64,000 nt of DNA from the NCBI RefSeq assembly GCF_013178945.1, contig NZ_JABFDM010000017.1, forward strand, positions 1 to 64,000, given 5' to 3'. Source of the DNA: Bradyrhizobium aeschynomenes (lineage in GTDB: Bacteria > Pseudomonadota > Alphaproteobacteria > Rhizobiales > Xanthobacteraceae). Shown piece by piece: positions 25,399-33,857 of this stretch. Made by a program: the position numbers and the translations under genes. The notes beneath the pieces were generated by a model. That model was not told the DNA's origin. It was given only the letters and a program-made list of their open reading frames with translations, and searched no databases. The first letter of the stretch is position 1. Every line of letters starts with the position of its first letter.

Positions 25399-26487
25399 AT
25401 GAAGCGGAGAGACTTCATCAAGGTCACGGGACTCGGCGCTGCTGGTGCGGTGGCCATTGCGGCGCCGGCCATCGCGCAATCGATGCCCGAGCTGAAATGG
25501 CGCATGCCGACCAGCTGGCCGAAATCGCTCGACACGCTGTATGGCGGCGCCGAGATCATGGCCAAGGTAGTCGCCGAGGCCACCGACAACAAATTCCAGA
25601 TCCAGCCGTTCGCGGCCGGCGAGATCGTGCCCGGCCTGCAGGTCGTCGACGCCGTGCAGAACGGCACGGTCGAGATCGGCCACACCGCGTCCTATTACTA
25701 CTTCGGCAAGGACCCGACCTTCACCTTCGGCTCGTCGGTGCCGTTCGGCCCGAACATGCGCATCAACCAGGCCTGGTACATGCTGGGCGGGGGCCGCGAG
25801 ATCCTCAACGAGTTCTACAAGAAATACAATGTGGTCTCGCTGCTGGCCGGCAATACCGGCTGTCAGATGGGCGGCTGGTTCCGCAAGGAGCTCACCGGCG
25901 TCAACGACCTGAAGGGACTCAAATTCCGCGTCGGCGGCTTTGCCGGCCGCGTGCTGCAGAAGCTCGGCGCGGTGCCGCAGCAGATTGCCGGCGGCGACAT
26001 CTACCCGGCGCTGGAGAAGGGCACCATCGATGCGGCCGAATGGGTCGGTCCCTATGACGACGAGAAGCTCGGCTTCGTCAAGGTCGCGCCGCACTACTAC
26101 TATCCGGGCTGGTGGGAAGGCGGGCCGATGCTGCTCGCCTTCGTCAACCAGGATAAGTGGAATGCGCTGCCCAAGCACTACCAGAAGATCCTGGAGCACG
26201 CCGGCCACTACGCCAACAACTGGATGATGGCGAAATACGACCAGGGCAACCCGCCGGCGCTGCGCCGGCTGCTCGCCGCCGGCGCCAAGCTGCACGCGTT
26301 CTCGCCGGAGATCATGCAGGCTTGCCTGAAGGCGGCGCGCGAGCTGCACAACGAGGTGTCGGCCACCAATCCCGACTTCAAGAAGACCTACGAATCGCTG
26401 TCGGCCTTCGCCGGCAACGGCTACTCCTGGTTCCAGGTCGCCGAGATCGGCTACGACGCCTTCATGGCGCGCAATCCGCTCGCCTGA
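25399..26487 (+). CDS. TRAP transporter substrate-binding protein, TakP-like (copy 2)
   Basis: The 362-residue protein is a paralog of the gene at 24128 and shares nearly the same Tat signal (RRDFIKVTGLG), LKFRVGG and DAAEWVGPYDDEKLGF. Differences cluster in surface loops and in the middle region (for example INQAWYMLGGGREILNEF against QQNSWLYQGGGNELANEF). GGGAGGGAAG lies before the ATG at 25399. The intrinsic terminator between the copies means this gene has its own promoter, so the two receptors may be expressed under different conditions and feed one shared permease. Confidence 0.92.
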   Translation: MKRRDFIKVTGLGAAGAVAIAAPAIAQSMPELKWRMPTSWPKSLDTLYGGAEIMAKVVAEATDNKFQIQPFAAGEIVPGLQVVDAVQNGTVEIGHTASYYYFGKDPTFTFGSSVPFGPNMRINQAWYMLGGGREILNEFYKKYNVVSLLAGNTGCQMGGWFRKELTGVNDLKGLKFRVGGFAGRVLQKLGAVPQQIAGGDIYPALEKGTIDAAEWVGPYDDEKLGFVKVAPHYYYPGWWEGGPMLLAFVNQDKWNALPKHYQKILEHAGHYANNWMMAKYDQGNPPALRRLLAAGAKLHAFSPEIMQACLKAARELHNEVSATNPDFKKTYESLSAFAGNGYSWFQVAEIGYDAFMARNPLA

Positions 26488-26523
26488 GCACGCGCCGCCT
26501 CTCTGCTCGTGCACACGCAAGAC

Positions 26524-26553
26524 AAAACCCCGGCGCAATGCGCCGGGGTTTTT
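26524..26553. terminator. bidirectional intrinsic terminator
   Basis: An ACCCCGGCGC/GCGCCGGGGT stem (26527-26536 and 26540-26549) with a 3-base loop is flanked by A4 on the left and a T5 run on the right. It can stop transcription from the binding-protein gene and, on the other strand, from the permease gene. Confidence 0.92.
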
Positions 26554-26583
26554 CGTTGTCTGAGCGACGGAATGCCGCGGTCT

Positions 26584-28260
26584 TCACTGCTTCGGCGGAT
26601 CGGTGTCGAATTTCGGCGGACCGAAATCGAGCGGCGGCGCGTCGATCTGCGGGATGTCGATCTTGATCGAGTTTGGATCGACGGTGGAGACGGCGCCCTT
26701 GTAGTGCATCACCATCGAGGGGAACAGGATCACCAGCAGCACCATGATCATCTGGATCACCACGAACGGCACGGCACCCCAATAGATCTGTCCCGTGGTC
26801 ACCGGCTCCATCCGCTTTCCGGTGACGCGGTCGAGATATGAATCCTTCGGCGCCACCGAGCGCAGATAGAACAGCGCGAAGCCGAACGGCGGATGCATGA
26901 ACGACGTCTGCATGTTCACGCCGAGGATGACGCCGAACCAGATCAGGTCGATGCCGAGCTTTTCGGCCGCGGGTCCGAGCAGCGGGATGATGATGAAGGC
27001 GAGCTCGAAGAAATCGAGGAAGAACGCCAGCACGAACACGAAGACGTTGACGAAGATCAGGAAGCCGACCTGGCCGCCGGGCAGGGAGGTCAAGAGGTGC
27101 TCGACCCAGACGTGGCCGTTGACGCCGTAGAAGGTCAGCGAGAACACGCGCGCGCCGACCAGGATGAAGACCACGAAGGCCGACAGCTTCGCCGTGGATT
27201 CGACGGCCTGCCGAACCAGGTCGAAGCTGAGCCGGCGCTTGATCGCGCCGAGGATGATCGCGCCGGTCGCGCCCATCGCACCGCCTTCGGTGGGCGTCGC
27301 CAACCCGATGAAGATCGTGCCGAGCACGAGAAAAATCAGGAACAGCGGCGGCACCATCACGAAAGTGGTCTGCTGTGCCATGCGCGACAGGAACCGATAG
27401 CCGGTGGTGCGCTCCAGGGCCCAGTTCACCACGGCGACCGCGAAGGCGAACACGATGCCGTAGAACATGCTGAGCACGACGAAATCGGCGCCATGATATT
27501 CGGAGCCGCGCATCATGAACCAGCCGAATGCGCAGGAGGCCAGGAACAGCACGCCGAGCGATTTCAGCCCGCGGTCGCCCGACTCCTCGCGGAAGCCGAT
27601 CGCCTCCGCCGGCAGCCCAGGGGCTGATTTCGGGAAGATCATGCTGACGAGAAAGGCATAGCCTGCGTAGAGCGCGGACAGCACCAAGCCGGGGATGAAG
27701 GCGCCTTCGTACATGTCGCCGACCGACTTGCCGAGCTGGTCGGCCATCACGATCAGGACCAGCGACGGGGGAATAATCTGCGCCAGCGTGCCCGAGGCAG
27801 CAATGACGCCCGAAGCAACGCGCCGGTCATATCCGTAGCGCAGCATGATCGGCAGCGAGATCAGGCCCATCGAGATCACGGACGCGGCAACCACGCCGGT
27901 GGTGGCCGCGAGCAGCGCGCCGACGAAGATGACCGCGTAGGCGAGGCCGCCGCGGATGGTGCCGAACAGCTGACCGATGGTGTCGAGCAGATCCTCCGCC
28001 ATGCCGGACCGTTCGAGCACCAGGCCCATGAAGGTGAAGAACGGAATCGCCAGCAGCGTGTCGTTGTTCATCACGCCGTAGACGCGTTCTGGTAGTGCCT
28101 GCAGGAAGTCCGGCCGGAATTCACCGAGCTCGATGCCGACGAGGGCGTAGAACAGGCCGACGGCGCCAAGCGAAAACGCTGCCGGATAGCCGAGCAGCAG
28201 CATGACGACCAGCGAGCCGAACATGATCGGCGCCATATTGGCGATCAGAAACGCTGTCAT
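26584..28260 (-). CDS. TRAP transporter large permease subunit (DctM type)
   Basis: The 558-residue protein is a highly hydrophobic DctM-family subunit with about 12 to 14 membrane helices, including conserved stretches such as PFFTFMGLVLERSGMAEDLL and ATTGVVAASVISMGLISLPIML. It is longer than the common 430-residue DctM because of additional segments in the middle (about 255-300) and a soluble Pro/Asp-rich tail, as in large subunits paired with TakP-type receptors. It is the ion-coupled transport subunit and lies 24 bases after the small subunit gene. The pair is convergent to the binding-protein genes. Confidence 0.92.
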   Translation of the reverse strand: MTAFLIANMAPIMFGSLVVMLLLGYPAAFSLGAVGLFYALVGIELGEFRPDFLQALPERVYGVMNNDTLLAIPFFTFMGLVLERSGMAEDLLDTIGQLFGTIRGGLAYAVIFVGALLAATTGVVAASVISMGLISLPIMLRYGYDRRVASGVIAASGTLAQIIPPSLVLIVMADQLGKSVGDMYEGAFIPGLVLSALYAGYAFLVSMIFPKSAPGLPAEAIGFREESGDRGLKSLGVLFLASCAFGWFMMRGSEYHGADFVVLSMFYGIVFAFAVAVVNWALERTTGYRFLSRMAQQTTFVMVPPLFLIFLVLGTIFIGLATPTEGGAMGATGAIILGAIKRRLSFDLVRQAVESTAKLSAFVVFILVGARVFSLTFYGVNGHVWVEHLLTSLPGGQVGFLIFVNVFVFVLAFFLDFFELAFIIIPLLGPAAEKLGIDLIWFGVILGVNMQTSFMHPPFGFALFYLRSVAPKDSYLDRVTGKRMEPVTTGQIYWGAVPFVVIQMIMVLLVILFPSMVMHYKGAVSTVDPNSIKIDIPQIDAPPLDFGPPKFDTDPPKQ

Positions 28261-28284
28261 TGAAGTATCCCCCAGCCCGCCCGC

Positions 28285-28866
28285 TTATTTCTTTTCGATC
28301 GCTTCGACGAGGTGCTCGACCTCGGCCTCGATCCCGTGAGGCTTCGAAGCGTGGGGATCGGGAATGAGCCCGCGCATCACGGCGATGCGCTTGATCAGCT
28401 CGGAGATGCCCTGCACCAGCAGGAATACGAACCCAAGCATGATCAGGGATTTCGCCGGCCACTGAGGCAGGCCGCCGGCGTTGCTGGACTGCTCGTTGAT
28501 CTCGATCGAGCGCAGGAAGAACGGCACGCTGGTGATGATCATCACGATGCACAGCGGCATCAGGAACAGCACGTGGCCGACAACGTCGATGGTGTCACGC
28601 AGCCATTTCGGCATCAGGGCATTGATGATGTCGATGCGGATGTGCTCGTTGTCGAGCAGGGTCCAGGGCGAGCACAGCAGGAAGACGGCCGAGAACAGCA
28701 CCCATTGCAACTCGAGCCAGGAATTGGACGAGGTATCGAGCGTCTTGCGGATGATGGCGTTGAGGGTCGAGATGATGACCGCCAGCAGGATCAGCCAAGC
28801 CAGTCGCTTGCCTGTCCAGGTCGTGAACGCATCGATCCCACGGCTCAATTTCAGCAACGCTTGCAA
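28285..28866 (-). CDS. TRAP transporter small permease subunit (DctQ type)
   Basis: The 193-residue protein has four membrane helices, the DctQ arrangement, with the typical WLELQWVLFSAVFLLCSPWTL segment in helix two. It starts with TTG at 28866, supported by GGGGGAGG just upstream. It associates with the large subunit encoded directly downstream. The C-terminal stretch is charged and cytoplasmic (EAEVEHLVEAIEKK). Confidence 0.88.
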   Translation of the reverse strand: MQALLKLSRGIDAFTTWTGKRLAWLILLAVIISTLNAIIRKTLDTSSNSWLELQWVLFSAVFLLCSPWTLLDNEHIRIDIINALMPKWLRDTIDVVGHVLFLMPLCIVMIITSVPFFLRSIEINEQSSNAGGLPQWPAKSLIMLGFVFLLVQGISELIKRIAVMRGLIPDPHASKPHGIEAEVEHLVEAIEKK

Positions 28867-29185
28867 CGCAATCCTCCCCCTTGTCCCAAGATTGTCTCAC
28901 GGCCCGCGTCTGGCTGCGCGTACGCAGCGGCCTTTTGCGGCCCGGCAGGCTCCGAAAACCGGGGCACCATTTCAGCGCCCGTTGTTGCCGTCAATCGGAA
29001 AATGGGCAAAAGGGGCGCTGCCGCAATGTGTTGCACCGCTGACGACGCCGCGCCACAGCTGTCGCAGCCGGCCGGCACGACGCCGCACCCGCCATCCCAG
29101 GCGGCTACATCCTCGGGCCGGATCTTCGGGGGCGGCGGGAGCCGCATCAGCGGGCCGCCGGTCCCTGCCGCGGCAAGCTTCGGCT
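28867..29185. other. intergenic region between dctQ-type and CDF genes
   Basis: About 320 bases, GC-rich, with no recognisable gene on either strand. It must hold the promoter of the TRAP permease genes. No clear -35/-10 pair or T-tailed terminator for the cation transporter was found. Confidence 0.4.
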
Positions 29186-30076
29186 TTACAGCACGACCAC
29201 GCCGGAATGCTTGGCCTTGTTTTCCGGCTCGACGTGAATGGTGATCCAGCTGTGCTCGTCGTCCTCGCGCAGCGCGGCTTCAATCCGGTCGCAGATCTCG
29301 TGGGCCCGGTTGACCGACATCTCGCCGGGGACCACGAGGTGAAACTCGATGAAGGTCAGCTTGCCGGCATGCCGGGTCCGGACATCATGCGCCTCCAGCG
29401 CGCCGTCGGCATGCTGGCTGATGATCTGCCGGATGCGCGCGAGCGTGGCATCGGAGACGGCTTCGTCCATCAGGCCACCGGTCGACTCCTTGAGGACCTG
29501 CCATCCGGACCACAAGATGTTGACGGCGACGAGCAAGGCCAGCGCGGGGTCGAGAATGGGCAGCTTCAGCACCACCGCAAGGCCGAGCCCGATGACCACG
29601 CCGCCGGAGGAGACGACGTCGGTGAGGAGATGCCGGCCGTCTGCGACCAGCGCCGGCGAGCGCAGGCGCTTGCCACGTGTGATCAACAGCCAGCACCAGG
29701 CGGCATTGATGACGCTGGCGAAGCCATTCACGGCGAGGCCCTCGACCGGCGCCGCGAACGGCTGCGGGTTGCGGAAATTGCCGTAGGCCTCGTGGATGAT
29801 GAGCAGCGCCGCGACGACGATCATGACGCCTTCGATCACTGCGCTGAAATACTCGACCTTGTGGTGGCCGAACGGGTGGTTGGCGTCGGGAGGCTTGGCG
29901 GCGATGCGCACCGCGAGCAGCGCGACCGCGGCGGTGACGACGTTGACGATGCTCTCGACGGCGTCGGAGTAGAGCGCGACCGAGCCGGTCAGCCAATAGG
30001 CGAGAAATTTCAGGCCGAGCACGATCGTCCCGACCACGAGACTGCCGATGGCGAGCTTGAGCGATTGGGAAAGCAT
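29186..30076 (-). CDS. cation diffusion facilitator family transporter
   Basis: The 296-residue protein has the six membrane helices of CDF exporters. In helix two SDAVESIVNVVTA carries acidic metal ligands, in the following loop HPFGHHKVEYFSAVIEG is the family hallmark, and helix five has HLLTDVVSSGG, giving an HxxxD site. The C-terminal cytoplasmic domain (about residues 205-290) is the dimerising ferredoxin-like fold. It exchanges a divalent cation, probably Zn2+, Fe2+ or Mn2+, for protons. The sequence does not settle the metal. It is a single gene. Confidence 0.9.
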   Translation of the reverse strand: MLSQSLKLAIGSLVVGTIVLGLKFLAYWLTGSVALYSDAVESIVNVVTAAVALLAVRIAAKPPDANHPFGHHKVEYFSAVIEGVMIVVAALLIIHEAYGNFRNPQPFAAPVEGLAVNGFASVINAAWCWLLITRGKRLRSPALVADGRHLLTDVVSSGGVVIGLGLAVVLKLPILDPALALLVAVNILWSGWQVLKESTGGLMDEAVSDATLARIRQIISQHADGALEAHDVRTRHAGKLTFIEFHLVVPGEMSVNRAHEICDRIEAALREDDEHSWITIHVEPENKAKHSGVVVL

Positions 30077-30304
30077 GATGTCCTGATCCGGCCGAGAGCT
30101 GCGAGGTACTCAAGGCGGCGATGGAACGCAACGTCTGTTGCTGCGACCGGATCGCAGGAGAGTTGATGCTTCGTCGCATGGTCGGCGCAGGCGGCACCGG
30201 GCCACGATACCGCCTCGACCGCAACGATCCCGGAAATGGAAAGGCGGTGCCCGTCGCGATGGGCACGACCTTTCGCATCGCCAGAGTTCAGGGATCGGCG
30301 CCGA

Positions 30305-30574
30305 CTACTTCTCCTTGATGATCGTGGTGGTGGTGCTGCTGCCGACGGTGCCCGAATCCTCGCAGACCTTGGTCTGCCTGATGCGGTCCTCGGCCTCGAC
30401 GCGGCTGGTGAACGCCATCGGCCCGATCTGCGTCACGATCTCCCGGTCGGCGGGACGGGTGGTGGTGATGGTGCAGCGGTGGCTCGGTCCCTGCACGACG
30501 TAGTATTCATCAGCAAGCGCCGGGGCCAGCGATCCGATGATCAGTGCGCCAGCGAGAAGAAGGGGTGCTTTCAT
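30305..30574 (-). CDS. small secreted hypothetical protein
   Basis: The 89-residue protein has a clear signal peptide (MKAPLLLAGALIIGSLAPALA, cut before DEYY) and a mature part of about 68 residues with two cysteines (in HRCTITT and KVCEDSG), which may form a disulfide, and a Ser/Thr run near the C-terminus. The ATG at 30574 has GAGAGG upstream. No family is recognised beyond similarity in style to short periplasmic proteins of bradyrhizobia. Confidence 0.7.
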   Translation of the reverse strand: MKAPLLLAGALIIGSLAPALADEYYVVQGPSHRCTITTTRPADREIVTQIGPMAFTSRVEAEDRIRQTKVCEDSGTVGSSTTTTIIKEK

Positions 30575-30909
30575 GGTCGCCTCTCTTTCCAGTTGTTTGC
30601 CGAAAGGAAGCACCGAGGCGATGAACAGACGAGCTGGGCATCGCTCGATCCTCTCCGTGGCTGAGCAACTCGCCGGGCCGTCTGTGGTTCCGACCGGGCA
30701 TGCTCAGGACAATCGCCGCGGCGCAGCGTCCTGTGCGGTGAACGTTCGAGCGCGTCAGGGGACAATGGCGCCGGCATGCCGCGTCGACGATACGGCAATA
30801 TGAACTGCGCGGGGGGTCGTCACATCTTTGGCGGAGATGAATGGATGCAGCCCTCGACTAATCAGGAGCGACATGTACGCTCCGTTGTGCTTGTCTGAGG
30901 GAGAAACGT
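30575..30909. other. divergent intergenic region
   Basis: About 335 bases between the small secreted protein and the 160-residue orphan. It holds an inverted repeat GGAGCG-N7-CGCTCC (30865-30883) some 27 bases before the orphan start. No gene was recognised, and the remainder shows nothing specific. Confidence 0.4.
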
Positions 30910-31392
30910 ATGCCGGATTCCACCAGGATGCTTGCTCTGATCGCCGCCTGTCATGATGAGGAGAAACTGCGCAGCTGGATTGCCAATGCTCGGAAAGCTG
31001 AGCAGAAAGACGTTGAAGATGCTGCCTTTCGTCGTTTGGTGGAAATCCTGCCCAAGGAAGCTCCGGGCACGGTGCAGCACGATTTCTGGAGAACGATCTA
31101 TGCATTCGAACTCATCCTGACCGCGGAGCGTGGCAGGACAACGCGGCTGGCGCGTACCAGGCAAAAGGTGTCCAGGGTTGGTGAGATCGCGACGCTGAGG
31201 GACTGGGCTCTCGCCGACCGGAGCACGGATGGGTTCGACATGCTGCTCGAGCGCAAAATGCCGGAGCTGACGGGCGAGGCAATCGTCCTGCGGCATGCTG
31301 ATCAGTTCGACGCGAGGGTCGTCTCTGCGGCTCAGAAGCGACTGGAGGCAGCCGGAGTGGACGTGTCTCGACTGCCGAGAACCGCCTCCTAG
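30910..31392 (+). CDS. hypothetical protein, 160 residues
   Basis: The protein is soluble, mostly alpha-helical and has no signal peptide. Notable stretches are LIAACHDEEKLRSWIANARK, HDFWRTIYAFELIL and TRLARTRQKVSRVG. I do not recognise a domain. GAGGGAGAAACGT before the ATG supports translation, and codon use is that of the genome. It lies upstream of a decayed gene fragment and the hydrolase fusion gene and may be part of an accessory block. Confidence 0.7.
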   Translation: MPDSTRMLALIAACHDEEKLRSWIANARKAEQKDVEDAAFRRLVEILPKEAPGTVQHDFWRTIYAFELILTAERGRTTRLARTRQKVSRVGEIATLRDWALADRSTDGFDMLLERKMPELTGEAIVLRHADQFDARVVSAAQKRLEAAGVDVSRLPRTAS

Positions 31393-31405
31393 CTCCGGCC
31401 GCAGT

Positions 31406-31640
31406 CAGCCGGAGGAAATTGTTAAGTGGCCGATGCGCGGTGCGCTGAAGGCATCGTTGGTTCATGCGCAGCCGGCGACAGGTGATCAGCATGTTGAGGC
31501 CGAAATAGCTGCTGCCGAGCACAACGCCGACCAGGCCCATTTCGAGATCGAGACAGCCGAACCATGCCAGACGCGGTTCCAGGGATGGCCCGGCCGAGAA
31601 GGGATCCCCGTTGATCTGCCTGGGCGTCGCAATCGGTTGT
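31406..31640 (-). pseudogene. decayed C-terminal fragment of a membrane metallophosphatase
   Basis: This stretch is clearly homologous at the DNA level to 34062-34290, which encodes the last membrane segment and following region of the intact metallophosphatase at 33858-35702. The best-kept part encodes LEMGLVGVVLGSSYFGLNML on the minus strand, against LEMGSVGFVLGSSYFGLNML in the intact gene. Relative to the intact copy, one base is missing near 31424 and two near 31455, shifting the frame between them. No N-terminal or catalytic part remains; the place where it should lie is occupied by the hydrolase fusion gene. Confidence 0.85.
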
Positions 31641-31838
31641 CGCTTTGAGAGCGCAGCCTGAGCAAAAAAAGCTCGGCGACGATCTCCCGGCAGGCCGGCA
31701 TTGAGTGTATGTTTGCGACAACTCGCCCTGACGGCGACGTGTCGGTCGGGCTGCAAACCTCCGCTGCTCCTGCACGCGGGTCTCGGTCGGGGGCTCGCCG
31801 CCTTGCCGTCTGCGACGTTGTCATCGGGGAGATCGGCC

Positions 31839-33716
31839 GTGACAGCCACCATAGCTCTGCCGCGATCGTCGGTCCGCGTTGCGCTCGAACTGCCTTATCC
31901 GACGCCGGAAGTCGCCGAATATCTGTTCGAGCCTGATGTCGTCGCGTATTGGCTTGGTGACGGATGCGCGCTTCTTCCCGCCCGGGGCGCGATCGTCCTG
32001 CTGCCGGATGCGACCGTCCACCGGCGTTCGCAGTGGATCGGTTCTGGCGGGCCCGGACGTGGACAAGTCACATCATTGACTTGGCCCTCCGCATCAGCGG
32101 GCGACGGTGATGCTGCGGGACTGACGGTCGAGCATCGCAGCTACGAGATCGTCGTCGCATTGGACGATGCGCCGGCCAAAGCGCGCGTGGCCTTTCGGCT
32201 GTCTCCACGGCCGAACGGCACGTCCCGGCTGCGCATCCAGCACAGTGGGATCGAAAGCGAAGCCGAGCGGCGCGCCAGCCTGAAGGCCTGGTCGGGCGCG
32301 TTGACGAGAATAGGACGTATCCTGGTTCAGGCCGAGCGGAGCCGCCGTCGCGATCGGCAAGCGGTGATCGTCGTTCACGGTATCGGCGAGCAGCGCCCCG
32401 GCCAGCTGCTGCGCGGGTTCGTCGCGAACATCTTCGACCCGGATGCCGGCGATCTTCACTTCGTGAAGCCCGACTATGTGTCCCCGTTGTTCGAAATGCG
32501 GGTCGCCACCGTGCCCCGCAGCGATGCAGCGCGACCGACCACCGACATCTACGAGCTGTACTGGGCGCATCTGATCCGCGACACCACCGTTGCGCAGGTC
32601 TACGGATGGATGCTGCGACTGATCTTGTCGCGCGACAACCGGATTCCACCGACGCTGGTCCGGCTCGTTTGGCTGATCCGCATCGTGCTGGTCGCCGCGA
32701 TCATCGCATTCGCGTGGCTGATGACGCTGGACGTGTCCGGCTGGCTCAAGGGCATTGCCGGCGGCGCGCTGGTTTCGCTGCCGGCCATCGCCTCCTTCGT
32801 GCTCAAAGCGCTGCGCGACGAGTTCATCGTCGGCTATGCCGGCGACGCCGCGCGCTATCTCGAGCCCCGCGCGGAGAACATCGCGCGCCGGCAGGAAATC
32901 CGCGAGGCCGGCACCAAGCTGCTCGAAGCGTTGCACGACGGCGGACGCTATGCCCGCATCATCGTCTATGGTCATAGCCTCGGCAGCGTGATCGCCTACG
33001 ACATCCTCAGCCATGCATGGGCGAGGCACGCCCGCAGCCGGGGGGCCGTGCCGAAGACCAGCAGCCGCGCGCTGCGGGCGCTGGAGAATCTGCTCAACCC
33101 ACGCCCCGGTCGCGACAAGGCGGTCGATGTCGATCAGGTGCAGTCGATGCAGCATGCCGCGTGGCTGGAATATCGGCGCAACGGCTTTCTCTGGCGGGTC
33201 AGCGATTTCGTCACGGCGGGCTCGCCGCTCGCGCATGCCCGCTGGCTTCTGAACCTGGATGCAGCCACCGAATTCGCGGACCTCGTTCGCGAGCGATCCT
33301 TTCCCACCTGTCCTCCGCAAACGGAGCAGATCCCCAGCCCGGCGGTCGGGATGTTGCGAAAGGTCTTCACCTTCACCCATGCCTATGAGGACGAGCGAAG
33401 TCCACGTCGGACGCGGTCAGTTCAGGTGCCGCACCATGGCGGGCTGTTCGCGCTGACGCGGTGGACGAACCTGTACTTTCCCTACACGGGGCTGATCGCC
33501 GGCGACCCCATCGCCGGCCCGCTTCGGCCATGCTTCGGCGAGTGGATCAGGGATGTGAAGCTCCGGGTGACGAAGGGCTTCGCGCATTGCCGCTATACAG
33601 ACCGATCCCTTGAACCCGACGCCGTGGCGGAACTGCGCACCGCGCTCCGCCTGCCGCTCCGGCGTCCCATGGCCGACTTCGCCCCGTCGGGGCGCGACCT
33701 CGCAGGGCAAAGTTGA
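31839..33716 (+). CDS. START-fold (SRPBCC/AHSA1-like) and alpha/beta-hydrolase fusion with two membrane segments
   Basis: The 625-residue protein has three parts. Residues 1-155 resemble an AHSA1/SRPBCC ligand-binding domain (PTPEVAEYLFEPDVVAYWL ... LRIQHSGI ... AWSGALTRIGRIL). Next, AVIVVHGIGEQRPGQLL starts an alpha/beta-hydrolase core whose nucleophile motif is GHSLGS in IIVYGHSLGSVIAYDIL. Between them are two membrane helices (about 275-300 and 305-325). The GTG at 31839 is preferred because GGGGAGATC precedes it; the same frame is open to 31701 but that part is not similar to anything. The role is unknown; a membrane lipase is possible. It is convergent with a membrane metallophosphatase. 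Confidence 0.75.
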   Translation: MTATIALPRSSVRVALELPYPTPEVAEYLFEPDVVAYWLGDGCALLPARGAIVLLPDATVHRRSQWIGSGGPGRGQVTSLTWPSASAGDGDAAGLTVEHRSYEIVVALDDAPAKARVAFRLSPRPNGTSRLRIQHSGIESEAERRASLKAWSGALTRIGRILVQAERSRRRDRQAVIVVHGIGEQRPGQLLRGFVANIFDPDAGDLHFVKPDYVSPLFEMRVATVPRSDAARPTTDIYELYWAHLIRDTTVAQVYGWMLRLILSRDNRIPPTLVRLVWLIRIVLVAAIIAFAWLMTLDVSGWLKGIAGGALVSLPAIASFVLKALRDEFIVGYAGDAARYLEPRAENIARRQEIREAGTKLLEALHDGGRYARIIVYGHSLGSVIAYDILSHAWARHARSRGAVPKTSSRALRALENLLNPRPGRDKAVDVDQVQSMQHAAWLEYRRNGFLWRVSDFVTAGSPLAHARWLLNLDAATEFADLVRERSFPTCPPQTEQIPSPAVGMLRKVFTFTHAYEDERSPRRTRSVQVPHHGGLFALTRWTNLYFPYTGLIAGDPIAGPLRPCFGEWIRDVKLRVTKGFAHCRYTDRSLEPDAVAELRTALRLPLRRPMADFAPSGRDLAGQS

Positions 33717-33857
33717 GTGCTGCCGGCGCGCCGGTATCCCATGCCGTAGCACGGAACAGATAAGTCGCAACTCGCGGCTACGACCGGCAGCGGCCATAGC
33801 ATAGAGCAGAACCGGCCGGCCGTCACGCCGGGTTCAGCTGACGCGCCATCCATGTGA

